From Arion vulgaris (lineage: Eukaryota > Mollusca > Gastropoda > Stylommatophora > Arionidae): a DNA stretch of 64,000 nucleotides. The position numbers and the translations under genes were made by a program. This document shows positions 39,601 through 54,600 of this stretch, piece by piece (position 1 is the first letter of the stretch; each line of letters starts with the position of its first letter). The notes beneath the pieces were generated by a model, which was given only the letters and a program-made list of their open reading frames with translations, was not told the DNA's origin and ran no database searches. Location: assembly GCA_020796225.1 (NCBI GenBank), contig CM036753.1, positions 3,100,001 to 3,164,000 of the forward strand, read 5' to 3'.

Positions 39601-42600
39601 TCTGCATACTGGGGGCAGTTCTGTAGGATATAATTCCTATGATTTCTGCTTCCCGTTTGTGCCGATCTCTTCCTGCAGTAAGTTATGGCCACCCCTGTGA
39701 TGGTAGGTCTGACATTCTTACTGCGTGGCTAAATCTCTGAGGCAGATTGGTGACCGTAGAATCCGTTATCCCATTCTTCATTGTGAAGGGTCATTGCACC
39801 ATGTTATGCGCCTTACGGCCTGGTGCGTCCATTTTCTGCAAGCATTTGTTTCAGGTTAGCATTCCCTAGCGGACACCTGCATCTGATTTCAGCCAAACCT
39901 CCTTAGTTGCCTCTTACGACATGCGTGGCAGGTAACAGTGGTTCTATTCTTTACACCCCAAATTTGGGCCCGGTAACCACTCGGGCGATAATTAATTCGA
40001 AAAGTAATATCATATCATAAATGATTAGAGGGAGCTGCAGGAAATAGCTCGAGATAGGAAGACATGGCATGAATTGGTTGAGGGGCCTATGTCCCAATCC
40101 GGGTCAAAAAGGCAGAAAGAGATAGAGATAAATGATAAAACATAACAAAAATTTAAAACTTTAAAAAACTGAATTTTGTTTTGCATTTACCATAAGATTA
40201 AGCATGACACAAGTTTAACTTAGTTTTTCCCTGTCAACATCTTCATACATTGAACAAGTTCAAACATGCTTAGTTTTCCAATGCAGCAGCCATCTTAATG
40301 TACTCGCACTAACTGTACCCAAGTGATGTTGGTAGGCAAATTGTCTCTCTTTACCCTGCAGACAACAACTCTGTGTTTGTCCACACTTAACCCACATCAC
40401 TAAAGCAATTCAATGTCTCTGATTCAGTTTCTACACTCATGAAGCAGATGACACGTATGATGTCTGTCCTGTCCATACTTCTCCTAGTTGCTATACCTTC
40501 CATAATGATCTTTTTTTTTTCGATCCAGAATCACTTGAGCCTACGGCGCTGTGCCATGGACATCGTGAATCTGGAGAACCTGTGGCTTTTCTGCCAGCCC
40601 GCAAGACAACCTTGAATATATAGACAATATTTTGAGCGAAAGAAAGGAAGAAGGATTCAAAACCATTAACATTTTCTACTGTTTTTCCTTGATAAAAAAT
40701 ACTCTTTGTCATGCTTGTTTTATCTGTTGTCATTAGTTTGTTTTGCCACATTGAGATATAGATTTTGTTTTTCACTTATCTCTTGCACATCCATTATTAA
40801 TTTCTCAATCTCTATTTTGCAATATCGACAGTAACACTGTATCATCAGCATATCTTAGTTCAGCGACATTTTTTCCCTCCAATTGTTAAAAGATAGTTAT
40901 ACTAACAGTTTTTCAATTGTTTATTTTCTCAACCAGATTGGGCATTATAAGTGTGATTGGCACAGATATAACCTCCATCGGAGATTGAAAGCATTGCCAT
41001 GTGTCACAGAAGAAGAGTTTGAGGATGCTGCAGGTATTAAACTGATAGATTGTACATGCGTAGAGAGTTCAGACAATATATTTCCTAGGATATTTTAATG
41101 AAGTACGAGATAAATAGGTATGGCGATCTTATTTGAAAAAAAGTTAGCATCAAAATGATTTAGAGATAATGACACTGCAGAGAAAGATGGTCTTGATCAG
41201 CTAGTTTCTGGAAGTCTGATGAACATCAATATTCTGAATTTGACTTGATGACCAACCGCAGGGCAAGATATCCTTGACCAACAAAAACATACCATCAGTA
41301 CAGGTGGAAAATAATGAGCCTGTTCCCAAGATCTACTGAAGATCAGACAGTGATGGAGATTGAGACAGTTACTATTGCTCTGCTGTAGCCTTCTTTGACC
41401 AAACTTAATAAGACAACAGTTATTGTGTCAGAGAAGATGGAGATATGTTGGGTACATCTTGAGGAGAAATGATCAACAAATATCAAAGCAGGCATTGAAG
41501 TGGGATGCAAAGGGTTCAAGAAAGAGAGGTCGACCTAAGGAGACCCTGAAACGAACTTTGCTGAGAGAGGCAGGAAATATCGGTCTCAGTTCCATGGAGG
41601 AGATTGAGCGAGTTGCCCAGGATAGAGCGGTATGGAGAAATTACTTGCATGCCCTATGTAACGTATAACGGTACGAGAGGAATTATTATTATTATTGTGT
41701 CAGACTGTTATTATCCATGCTTAACAAGACCCAAAGTAGCTGTTAAGACAAGTATAGATGACATCTCAGGCAAACTCAAGAGTCTTACATGAATCTATTA
41801 TCATTGAAGCACAGAAGTATGTCAGAGTAGTTACCGGGGCCCAAATTTGGGGTGTAAAGAAAAGAACCACTGTTACCTGCCACGCATGTCGTAAGAGGTG
41901 ACTAAGGAGGTTTGGCTGAAATCGGAAGCACATGTCCTAAACATGTAGAAGTCTATGCATTTAGGGGCCTACCAAACCAATGTGCAATGTATACATGTTC
42001 TTGGCAAAGATCAATCATGTCACAAAGAGTGATTAAAATTGGTCATAAAGAACGAACACAAAGAAGAAGAAGAAGCACAGAAGTTAAAGGTAAGGAGTGA
42101 AATAAAATGCTAGTTTTAAAGGTTCTAGTGGGAGATATTTGATATAAAAATGGATGGCATACTGAGATCCATTCAGAACCAGCCTTCTCATGATGATACT
42201 GCCACTGACAAGGATGTGTTCCTGAAACAAGTGGAAATTTTGCTTTTGATTTAGGTTCAGCAAGGTTGGATAAGATGTATATATCCAGCAGACTACTGTA
42301 GACCTGATGAAAGACACTGAGCACCTATGGATCTGTTAGGAGTACAGTGACTTCTGTTCTGTTAACTAAGGCAGAAAATTCTCCATACTTTCTTTCCTAT
42401 TTTCTTTTCTCCAATCCTGTTTGCCTCACAGCGTCAGGTCAAGAAGAGATTTCCAAAACGGGGCCTTGTGTGCGCTTCATAGATAGTGTCTTTCGTCACC
42501 TCTGTTATCTCTGAGGTCCACTTTTTGCATGGCCGACCTTTTGCTTTGTACCCATTGTATCGGAGCAACATTACTCTTTGAGGTGCACTGTCCATTGGTA

Positions 42601-45600
42601 ATCTGCTTATCTGGCCAAACCATTTAATTTGTTGTTTCTTGATGAAGTTCAGTACTGTTGTACCCACTTTTTTCCTGATATCTTAATTTCTCAACCAGTC
42701 TCTTCTTGTTACCCCCAGCATTCTGCGTAGACACTTCATCTCTGTCATGACTAGTTTTCTTCTATCATTTGTTGTCAGCGTCCAGGTTTGCTTTGGTAAC
42801 ATAATGTGGGGAGAAAGATTGTATTGAACATTGCTCTTTTGTGCTCATGGTGACATGTTTGCATTTTAAAATTGGCACCATTTGTCCTATGATACTACAT
42901 GGATCTAATCTGTTAACTAATATTACATCAAGTCACTATTCACATATTGAAGTGGGCAAAAGATAGTTCATAGTTCATAAGTCCTCCCCATGAGGCCATT
43001 ACCTTGTAGTGGTGGGGAGGCTTGCGTGCTACAATGATACAGTGAGCTATGACGGCGGGAACTTATGTTCCCGGAAGGGTTACCCAAGCCGGAAAGGTCA
43101 CTGAAGAGGGACAGACGAAGCATGGTCTCCTGGTCCTCCAGGTTGGGGTTGGGCTTGGGACTAACAATCCCATCCTTTAAAAAAATTAAAGTTACGGAAA
43201 CAACAACAAACATACAACCTATCTACGGGCATGAAGGGCTAACAGAGTCATTGACTCACATGACTGGAAGTGGTGAAAGCCGAAAGGAAGCTACTTTCAT
43301 GAGGATGGAAGTCCTGAATGCCAAAACCAAGACCAGAATTGGATGCTGGAATGTAAGAACAATGTACGAAACCGGAAAACTATCACAAATAACAGCAGAA
43401 ATGAGAAGATATAATCTACGTATCCTAGGGTTAGCGAGAGCAGATGGACAGGAAATGGAAGAAGTACCACTGCAACAGGTGAAACAGTCCTTTTTTCTGG
43501 ACGAGATGATGACCTACACCATGAAGGAGTAGCAGTAATCCTAAGAAAGGGCGTGGAAAAGTGTCTGTTAGAATTGAAACCTATCAGCAGCCGCTTGATT
43601 AAGATCAGACTAAAGGGAAGCATACAAACATCACAATCCTACAATGCTATGCGCCAACTAATGATAGCGAAGATACAAAGAAAGACTCGTACTACGAAAA
43701 CCTACAAGCAGAATTAGACAAGTCACCATCCCATGATGTTATCATTGTTATGGGAGATCTAAATGCGAAGGTCGGACAAGACAACACGCATAGTTATAGA
43801 ACTATTGGAAAATATGGATGTGGTATGATGAACGAAAATGGGGAACGTTTAGTAAACTTCTGGAGCATGAACAATCTCGTTATAGGAGGAACCCTATTTC
43901 AACATTTAGATATCCACAAATTAACATGGTATTCCCTAATGGCAGAGATAAAAACCAAATAGACCATATAATGATCAATGGACCCTGGAGACGCTCGCTG
44001 CTAGATGTTGTAGTCAAGAGAGGTGCAGATGTTGGTAGTGACCACCACCTAGTCACAGCTTATGTCAAACTTAAACTAAGAAAAACAGGACAACAGAAAA
44101 ACTTCCAAAAGAAGTTCGATGTGGATAGACTAAAAGACACGGAAGTAAGGGATAAGTTTATAATGCAGATAAAGAACAGATTCCAAGCCCTAGAAAGTAA
44201 TGAAACTACGGATGAAACTGACAACATAGATAGAACATGGGACAACATAGCATCTATATATAGCAAGAGCAGTGAAACATGTCTAGGGTACCGCATAAAG
44301 AAAAGAAAAGAATGGATAACACCAACAACATGGAAAATAATAGACAGCGAAGAATATTAAAAGAAATTGTTAGAAGCAAAGTCCGAAAGACTGAAAGCAA
44401 GATACCAAGAACAGTACAAAGCGCAAGTAAAGAAATCAAACGGGCTGTGAGGGCCGACAAAAGAATGTATGTTGAAGACCTGGCAGTACAGGCAGAAGAA
44501 GCAGCAAAAAGTGTGATCAGGGAACAGTGTACAAAATTACAAAGCTAATAAGCTGGAAACATTACAGAAGATCAAATACTCTCATAAAGGATAAGAATGG
44601 AATACTATTGACAACGGAAAAGGAACAAGAAATACGATGGACAGAGCATTTTAAAGAATTGCTAAACAGACCACCTCCAACGGTAGTAGCAGACATACCA
44701 GAACCAACAGAGGAGTTAGAAATTGGCATTGAAACACCCAGCCAGGATGAGATCATTACAGCAATTAGATCTCTTAAGAATAACAAGGCACCAGGGAATG
44801 ATAACTTAAACGCAGAACTATTCAAAATAGACCCAGAACTTGCAGCTAATATATTGCAACCCTTGTTTACTACTATATGGAATGCCCAAATAATACCTGA
44901 TACATGGAACAGAGGAGTCATCATCAAGATACCCAAAAAGGGCTCCTTGCCGATTGTAATAATTGGCGTGGAATAACACTGCTTTCTGTCCCAAGTAAAA
45001 TCTTAAGCAAAATCATCGTACAACGTATTACTGACGCTGTGGATAAGAAACTGAGAAAGGAACAAGCAGGATTTCTGAGGACGAGCTGTATAGGCCAAAT
45101 ATTTGCTCTTAGAAATATCATAGAACAATGCACAGAATGGCAAAGCAAACTCTATATCAACTTTGTAGATTTTGAAAAGGCTTTTGATAGCATACACTGC
45201 GAAAGTCTATGGCGTATCTTAAGATGGTATGGAATCCCACTGTGTTTTATAAATATTATAAAAGCTGCTACAGCAAGTTTGCATGCAGTGTTGAAACTTC
45301 AGAACTAAAGTTTGAAGTAAAAACAGGTGTCGACAAGGATGTGTTATGTCAGCCCTATTATTCAACACTGTCATAGATTGGGTGATTCGTAAAACAACGG
45401 AAGATAAGGCAAGAGGTATTAGATGGACGCTCACATCCACTCTGGAAGACCTAGATTTTGCAGATGACATCGCACTCTATCTCATACACATAGAGATATC
45501 CAGGAAAAGACATGCGCCTTAACCAATATAGTGAGATGGTTGGGCTGAAAATAAATCAGAAGAAAACTGAAGTAATGACTCTGAACATAGCAACCCCAGC

Positions 45601-48600
45601 ACCAGTCAAACTAGAAGGTAGAACCCTCCGAGATACAACCGCTTTCACATACCTTGGAAGTGTTATTAGCAATGAAGGAGGCGCTGGATCTGACATTAAA
45701 AACAGACTGAGTAAAGCACGAAGTGCATTCATGACCCTTCAGACCGCCTGGAAATCTGCCCAATACAGCATCAGAACCAAGACTAGTATCTATAACAGCT
45801 GTGTGCTGTCAACTTTGCTGTAGGATCGGAATGCTGGAGAATGACAGAACAGGATATGTCCAGACTCTCCGCCTTTCATACAACTTGTCTTCGAAAAATC
45901 TTACGCGTGTACTGGCCGACTACTATCTCGAATCAAGAATTGCTTCACGATGCCAACAAGAGAATATGGGCACTATCATCCGAAGGCGACGCTGGAGATG
46001 GATTGGACATGTGATGCGCATGGAGACTGGCTCCGACACGAAAACTGCACTGAGATGGACTCCAGAGGGTAGGCAAGCGTGGAAGACCCAAGACGACCTG
46101 GAGGAGACGATAGAGCAAGAGCTGAAGGAAATGAATCATAGCTGGAACACAATACAGAGGAAGGCCATGAACAGGGAAGAATGGTGTCGTTTGTTGCTGC
46201 CTAACGCCAGGGCGTAACAGGCTAAAGAGAAGTTCATAATCGGTCCCAACTTCACTGCACGGTCACCCCATAATTGCTCCGTTCCTGTGCCAATGAAAAT
46301 CACACGAAATGCTAACAACTGTGAAATGTTTCCTGTGAACTAATTCCAGAATGAAACAGCCGCGTACCCCACAAAAGAAACCTGCACGCTAAAATGCATA
46401 TGGCCGTCGCTAATGTAGCAACACAAAACTGTTCATCACTTGAATTGCAATTCTTGTCGAAGGAACATCAATCATGACAAAATCCAGCTTTCTGCACTCT
46501 CAATATAACTGCATACTGATAATGAACAACAAACATATCACATGAAGTCAATATTCACATACTGAAGTGGGCGAAAGATAATGAGCCACAAAAAATATTA
46601 CTAGAGATCCCAGAATTATGGCTGTACAGAATAATGTTAAGAGTTTCATGTGCAACAAAATAAGATCAACATTTTTTACCAATAGTGTTATAGTACTGTA
46701 AACTTGTTAACACTGGATGTTTTTTATTTTCAAGGAGATGTTTCAAGCATATCAGGGTCGGATGATGAAGACGAAGATGATGATGCACTTGAAGCAATAG
46801 AGAAACTTGATATAGACACAGCTATGCCAGATACAGCTAATAGCAAAGACGAAGGAAACTTTTTATTAATGGAACCAAAGTTCCACAAAGTTTTCTTTAA
46901 AACCAAAGAAGGGGAGCTTATATCTCTCTATCGCTGTTTGTTACATCATAAAAAGGTAGGGAAATTGATTTGTGTTTTACAATTGCATATGGTTACTGGT
47001 TAGATTTAACATCACCGTAATCAGCTTTACATTTAGTTTTAGCCATGAGATATCACAATATTAACTGCTAGTCAGATGCACCTTTTCAATATTCATAATC
47101 ATTCATTTTTAGGCGTCTAATTTTTTAAACAAATTTAGCTTCTAACTTGACTACACTGCTTAATTTATAGACACTGCTATTTTGGAATGAAATATGTCAC
47201 AGGATATACATCATTTTGTAAAATTGTTTGCTTGTTGGTCTCATAATACTTTGAATTCAACTGTTGTTGAATGTGGGCAGAAAAGTTTTATCATTGGGTT
47301 CAGAAACTACTGGTTGATAAACACCTCTTCTTTTGCTGATCCTGTTTTGCCTCCCAGCATTAGACTAAAAAGAGATTTATCGAACATGCTCTTGTGTGCC
47401 TATGGGTAAGTACATGGTGTCATTCACTGCCCCAGTTATTTCTGTGGTCCACTTTTTGCGTGGATAATCTTTTGCTGTGTATCCACTGTATCTGAGTAGC
47501 ATTTCCATTTGAGACATACTGTCTGTTGGTGTAGCAGGGTTCTGGGAGCTCTATGCTGCTACTGCTTCTACTACTATATCCTAGTATACTTGTCGTTCTG
47601 GCCTGTGAACGTAATTTCTTCCTTCTCATTCATCCAATTAATACTTAGTCTTTACATTCATCCACACACCTACTATTCCAACTATCATACAAATGGATAT
47701 ATCTCATACGAGATTAGCTATGTTTATTTTGCATCAATGGAAACTGCAAAAATAATACACATACCATTTATCATACAACATCTAAAGTAATACATAATAT
47801 ACGTTTACATATAACATACCCATAACACACTGTTCTATCATTACCCTCCAAAGACGTTCTGACGCAAGTTTGTAATATATAGAGAACAATATATCTACAA
47901 TATCTACACAAATGTTCTTGTTTTCTCTCTATCGGCTAAGGTGTAGTTCTACACAACTATCTCTTCTATAGTGACTGTCTCTCAATGATCTGTTGCTGAT
48001 TAAGTCTAATTGTGAGACAGCTGTCTTGTATCTTCTATGCGATAGTCTCTTAGTTTTGTGGCTGCTGCTGTCTGTTCCTAGTCACAACCAGACTGATTCT
48101 GCTTGTATAGTTTATACTGAAGATTCTAAGTCATAATATGACTGATGCTGCTTGTATATGTAATAGGGTTAGGCTCTATTTTGGTATGGTGGCTGGTAGA
48201 ATGGGTGGTTGTAATACCTGTTAGGCGTGATGTGGTGACGATTTCAACAATAACTTAAATAGATCACAAATTACCTTCTATAGTTTCATGTTTATTAATT
48301 TAATTATACAATACTATTAGCGTTATAGTGCTGTATATGTAAATGGTCATTTTATTTCAATATGTTGGTTGTATTTGCTACTATTAGGTTGTCTCAGTCT
48401 GTCCACTTTTTGTTGTTTTTTTCTAGGTCTTCCGTTACTAACTTTCTTGTCGCACTATTATGTTGTCGTTCTTCGTCGCATTCCCACTAATATTCTGTGA
48501 CATTTGGTGTGCAAGTCTTGTACCTGTTAGTCATAATGTCTATTCTTTGTCAGTGGGGAAGGATGCCTATGTCCTTCTACATATAGTTTATTTACACTAC

Positions 48601-51600
48601 GCTACTTGTTGTGATCGTCACCGGTGTGGCCTATAGAAATTTGATTCCATTAGTCTTCACCGTCCACGAACACTATTACATTGGTAATCTGCTTATGATA
48701 CATTACCATTTAATTTGTTGTTTCTTTCTGTACAAGTTCAGTACTGATGTTGTACACACTTTTTTTCCTGAATCCTTCATTCCTAAACCAGTTTCTTCTT
48801 GATACTCCTAGCACTCGTAGATGCTTCATCTCTGTCATGACTAGTTTTCTTCTATCTTTTGATGTCAATGTTCAGGTTTGGCACTGATAGCATAAGGTGG
48901 GAAGAAAAATTGTTTAGTAAAATGCTTTTTTAGTGTTCATGGTGACATGCTAACATTTCAAAATTAGTGCCATTTGATTTGCTTGACTGCACCTGTGTTA
49001 GATTTCATTAGTCATTCTTCCACTTGATGAAAAATTGCTCCCCAAAACACTGATCTGTAAATATATGGTGTTTGCTGATAAATAAGAATTATGCTGTCAA
49101 ATTGAAGGATTCGTTAGTTTGTTTTTTTGAAAAGGTTGATATTATTGATAGACCATAATCAGTTTTTGCTCTAACTTTCTGTTTATTTTTTAAAAGAACC
49201 CTCTGCATGAGACTAATAGAATTCTTGCTGCTGTGAGTCAGTTACCAGAGAAAAAACTATGGATCATCTTAATGGTGTCGTCTGGTCATTTTGCTGGAGC
49301 TGTCTTTCATGGGTAAGTACTCACTTCAGCAGAAGTTAAGCTTTGAGAATTCATTTTTGATTTAGAAATGTCATGAGTTACATTAACAATATGGAGGTTA
49401 GTTATCTTTTATGTCCTTGGGAGTCTTTAAAAAAAATCATTTAACATTAATCTTGCAGTCAAGACATATTGTATTTTTATTTTGTGTTCTAAAAGTTGGA
49501 AAATTCCCCATTTGTGCATCATTTTATGTAGTCTTACTGTTGCTAGATTTTCTGTAGATTTCTTCTGATAGTGTATACATGTTATACTTTATTCTGTTTT
49601 CATTGATGTCCTTCTATAGCTTCTTCCTTATCTTATTTCTTAGAGTTCCATGTTTTACATACGTTAATATCTAGTATGTTCTCCTCAGAACATGTCCTTC
49701 TATAGCTTCTTCCTTATCTTATTTCTCAGAGTTCTATGTTTTACATACGTTAATATCTAATATGTTCTCCTTAGAACATGTTTCAATATCTAATATGTTC
49801 TCCTTAGAACATGTGTCAATATCTAATATGTTCTCCTCAGAACATGTGTCAATATCTAATATGTTCTCCTTAAACATGTTTCAATATCTAATATGTTCTC
49901 CTTAGAACTGTTTCAATATCAATTTTCTGACGTGTTTCAATATCTAATATGTTCTCAGAACATGTTTCAATATCTAATATGTTCTCCTCAGAACATGTGT
50001 CAATATGTTCTCCTCAGAACCTGTATCAATATGTAATATGTTCTCCTCAGAACATATGTCAATATCTAGAAAGAACATTTTAGAGTATGTGTAAAAAGTA
50101 AGTAAAGTAAAGGAACCCTTTTTCATACCTTGAGGTATATTGGGTAATACAGTGTCAGGCCCATATTTTTCATTGACCATCAGCACACGATGGGGGATGT
50201 GGTCAACACCTCGCTGGCCGCCTTTACCTCTCAGAACCTTTCCTGGTACCCAATTGAGATTGGTTCAACCTGAGAGCCGTTATGCTCTGAAAAATGTTTC
50301 ACTGGAGTTGAACCCTTACCACTAGCCTAAGAAGCGAGTTAACTACTTCTCACTTCTTTGTACTTGCTTCTCATGAGTTAACTACTTCTCGTTTCTTTGT
50401 ACTTGCTTCTCATGAGTTAACTACTTCTCGTTTCTTTGTACTTGCTTCTCATGAGTTAACTACTTCTCACTTCTTTGTACTTGCTTCTCATGAGTTAACT
50501 ACTTCTCACTTCTTTGTACTTGCTTCTCATGAGTTAACTACTTCTCACTTCTTTGTACTTGCTTCTCATGAGTTAACTACTTCTCACTTCTTTGTACTTG
50601 CTTCTCATGAGTTAACTACTTCTCGCTACTCTTGTACTTGCTTCTCATGAGTTAACTACTTCTCACTTCTTTGTACTTGCTTCTCATGAGTTAACTACTT
50701 CTCACTTCTTTGTACTTGCTTCTCATGAGTTATAGCTACTTGCTCATTCTAGTACTTGCTAAATCTGTTAACTGTTTGCTTCTTATTTTCTCATGAGTTA
50801 ACTGTCCCAAATTCTGTATTTTTACATTTTTTACGTTTGCTTATTACAATATTTTTGGTCAGATTTGTCTTCCTAGTATCTACCAATTTCTTTACAGTCA
50901 ACCTAGTACTGCTTAGATAGTTTTTCTATCATAATAGTATTCATTTTTCTTGTTACTTTAGCATTCTGATTGCATAATTCATTGACTTGTTTCTCACAGT
51001 TGTTGCTGTTATATATTAGTCTCATTTTACTTTGAAACAATTGTGCTAAATTATTTTCAATATTGCATTTCATTAAAGCATAGAATGTGTGACAGGATAT
51101 TGTATAATAATTTTTGTACTTATATGTTATAGAAAGGAAGTGATTGATCACAAAACATTTCATCGCTACACTGTTCGAGCAAAGCGTGGAACTGCTCAAT
51201 CCGCTAAAGATGGTCAAGGGGTGCGCCAAAAGTGCTGGTGCATCTTTGAGGAGATACAATGAATCAGCCTTAGTTCAAGTAAGTTTTCTTGTTCATTAGT
51301 CTTCTGTCAGTCATAAAGTTCCATCAGCAGTTTGCTGTCTGATGGAAAGAGGTATTTTCTATGGCTTAGTGTAGAGGGCAATATTCAACACAGTTTTTAC
51401 AATGAATTCTAAATGTAACAACAAGAGATAAAATTATAAACAACGAAATCACACAAAAAATGGGATCCTTGCCAGTACTACAGTATATTAAGAAACAAGA
51501 GGACAAATGGTTTGTACATGCATCAAGGTTACCACAAGACAGTCTATGCATCAAGGTTACCACAAGATAGTCTATGCATCAAGGTTACCACAAGATAGTC

Positions 51601-54600
51601 TATGCATCAAGGTTACCACAAGACAGTCTATGCATCAAGGTTACCACAAGACAGTCTCCCACAAAGAGCACTAGCACTCAGATACAACGGCAGCAGATCC
51701 AGAGGATGACCACGTAAACGATGGAGTGACAGAATATCCGAGACACTAAATTCCACCTTGTACAAAGCGCATAAGGAAGCTCGCTCCAGGTGCCTCTTTT
51801 TCAGCCTGACGCAGAAAGGCAAAAATAGGAATAGAGAATAGATAGATAGTATAGAAGGTGAAGATGGTGTAGGTAGCTTTCTGCACATTAATTGACATGG
51901 CCCACTTATCAGTTCAGGCTACCAGGTTGTCCATAGTTGACTGTAACCTGACCATTATTGAACCTGTTCTGTTCACTACTACATGTTTCTAGGTCATCTA
52001 CATACACTAACAGCATTGATATTTCAAGGAAGAATTTGATTGACTTGTCAGAAATGTGAGAAATAAAGTAGAATGTACATACTTGACCATGTGACACTTT
52101 GTGCTGAAACATTGTGTACTTGCTGTATTTCATTAGCAAATATTTGATTGGTTATTGTTGTTACTAAACTGACGTCATTGCACTCCGGGCAGACCCATAG
52201 GTGCTCAGTCTCCCCAACAGATATCGAAGAGTATGCATACTGATGGTTCCTGTGGCTCTCTGATTAAACACACCTCTCACTCTGCCTCTCAGGCATCCAG
52301 GTCGACTTGAACAACGGGTAACTCCAAACTGCTTAAATCGCTTGATCGATTCAACATCGATTTTAGTGTCCTCATCCCACAGAGAGTCGCAAGAGACCGA
52401 AGAATATTCCCCTTATCCATCTTCAACTCCCCAACAATCGATGCTCTTGATGCAAGCCTGTCCGCTCTCTCATTACCGTAAACACCCGCATGCCCAGGAC
52501 AGTATATCCACGTAAGCCGCTGGAGGTTAGAAACTTCTATAGACGACATCCACTCATACCGAAACCTGCCCTTCTGGATCTTGTGAAGCATCGACTGAGA
52601 GTCAGATACAACAACTGCCCTAGTAAATGAAGTCCCAGAAATCCAATGGAGGGCAGCAGTAACGCCTCAACCTCCATCCTCATACTAGAAGTAGTTGTCC
52701 TGTATGCCCCACTTCGCTTGCAACAACCCTACCATGCGCATTAGCCAAGAAACCCCAGCCGGATTTCTCACCACGTTGAATGGGTCGCATCGGTATATAA
52801 ATATTTGATTGCACATGTGTAACGTTCTATCCAGAAGGAAATAATTTTCTAGTTTTGTCTTGTTGCAATCTAAGGAGAGACTGCCTTTTCATACACAGTC
52901 AGAAACATGTTCTCATTTCCATAGTTTTTACATGGTTTATAATTTTTATGTGATGAGGTTTGTAGTTAAAATGTGTTACATTGATGAGTTCAGAAATTTC
53001 TGAGGGTGGTTCAAATATAGTGCATTTCATTTGGTCATATTCCAAGTATTGTTCCAATATTGTTTCATTTGACCTTATGTCAAGTATGAGGTTTGGAACA
53101 TTTGGTGACAACATGTAAAATATTGGGAATGAGAGATTGAGGAAGGCAGAGGGAGAAGATAATGGATGGTCTGACATCATGTTTTGACAAGAGATCAGTC
53201 AGAACTTATAAACTGCACCAGGAAGAGAGAGTTGTAGAGAAACATGGTTGCCTACACCAGCAGGCATGACAATTGATTGTTGTCACATTTTGTTCTCATT
53301 TAATTGTGTTTATTTTGACACATAACAAGAATGTTCTAATAAAATTGTGTGTTTGCTTGATCATATGTGATTGATTTTTGTCTATTTTAGTTGTTTTGGT
53401 CATATCCTGGGTGTTGTTCTAATCTAACAGAATTACTTTTGTTATATTTGAATATACCGTCTTTTCTAGAAAAGCAATATTACTATAAAATGACATGTAG
53501 AAGTCTGCGTTTAGGGGCCTGCCGAACCAATGTGCAACGTATGCACGTTCTTGGCAAAGATCAAACATATCACAAAGGTTGATCAAAATTGGTAGTAAAG
53601 AACGAACGCAAAGAAGAAGGAGAAGAAGACTATAAAATGAAAGGTAGTTGGAATGTTTTAGAAAATTGTGTGTGTTAACCTTTTGTTAATAGTTCTTAGA
53701 TCTTTAACTTTGTTGTTTTTCATTTGTATTTTAGATGACATCACACTGCACAAATATTTCAACATTCATATTATGGCTTTATTTTCTACACAGGATGTGC
53801 AGGATCTACTATCAAAATGGCAAGAACATATTCAAATGTGTGATTTTGTGTTTGTTCGTGTACCTGTGGCTAACCGAGCAATGTTTTTTGGAGGCAAATA
53901 TCCAGCATTCACAAAGGATGATCTTAGAATTAATGTGATTCCATTTGTTACCAGAAGACCAACATTCAGTGAGATAAAGAGAGTACATCAAATTCTGTCT
54001 TCCGTGGAAAGTTATGGTAAGTTCATTTTCCATTTTCTTTGATCAATGTCAGCTTTCCTTCTATTTCATCATGGGTCAGACTCAAGCAGCGTATGTATCC
54101 TAACATCTGTTGGGGTGTGTGTTCTATTTGCAGGAGTACACTGCCGACGATATAAAGCTCATGCACTGCTGCTGAGATCTAAGAAAGAGATTTGGGCAAA
54201 CACAGTAATTTAATAAAATACAGTAATGGTGGTCATGGCAATAAATCAATCAACTTTGTAGACATCATTACTCCATGTCGAGTACAAGGGTACATAGGGC
54301 AGAGATAACAAATTTTCTGCTTATTTTGATCTTGTGTCTTCTTTCTACCTCAAACCGTGGCCGGTGAGCTCAGGTAGAAACTCTCGGAAATCAGACCTCA
54401 ACCATCGCATGATCTTGCATTTCATTATTGCTAGATAAATACAAATTAATTTTAAAAACAACACTACATGCTAAATCAAGGTTATATTATACTAAAAATT
54501 AAGTTTAACGCTGCGGAATATCAGTATTATTTACACTTTTCATAAAAAGAGGCTTATGTTAGGACTAACAACCCATGCGTATTTAAAGAAAAACTTTGTT

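Noticed and set aside
41604..41792. Extra ANKZF1 exon near 41.6 kb
   Set aside because: Peptide belongs to a LINE C-terminus; exons 3 and 4 already join in phase without it.
43065..43532. Separate host gene (craniofacial development protein 2-like)
   Set aside because: CFDP2-like annotation is typical for LINE endonuclease and RT frames; the target duplication marks it as an element.
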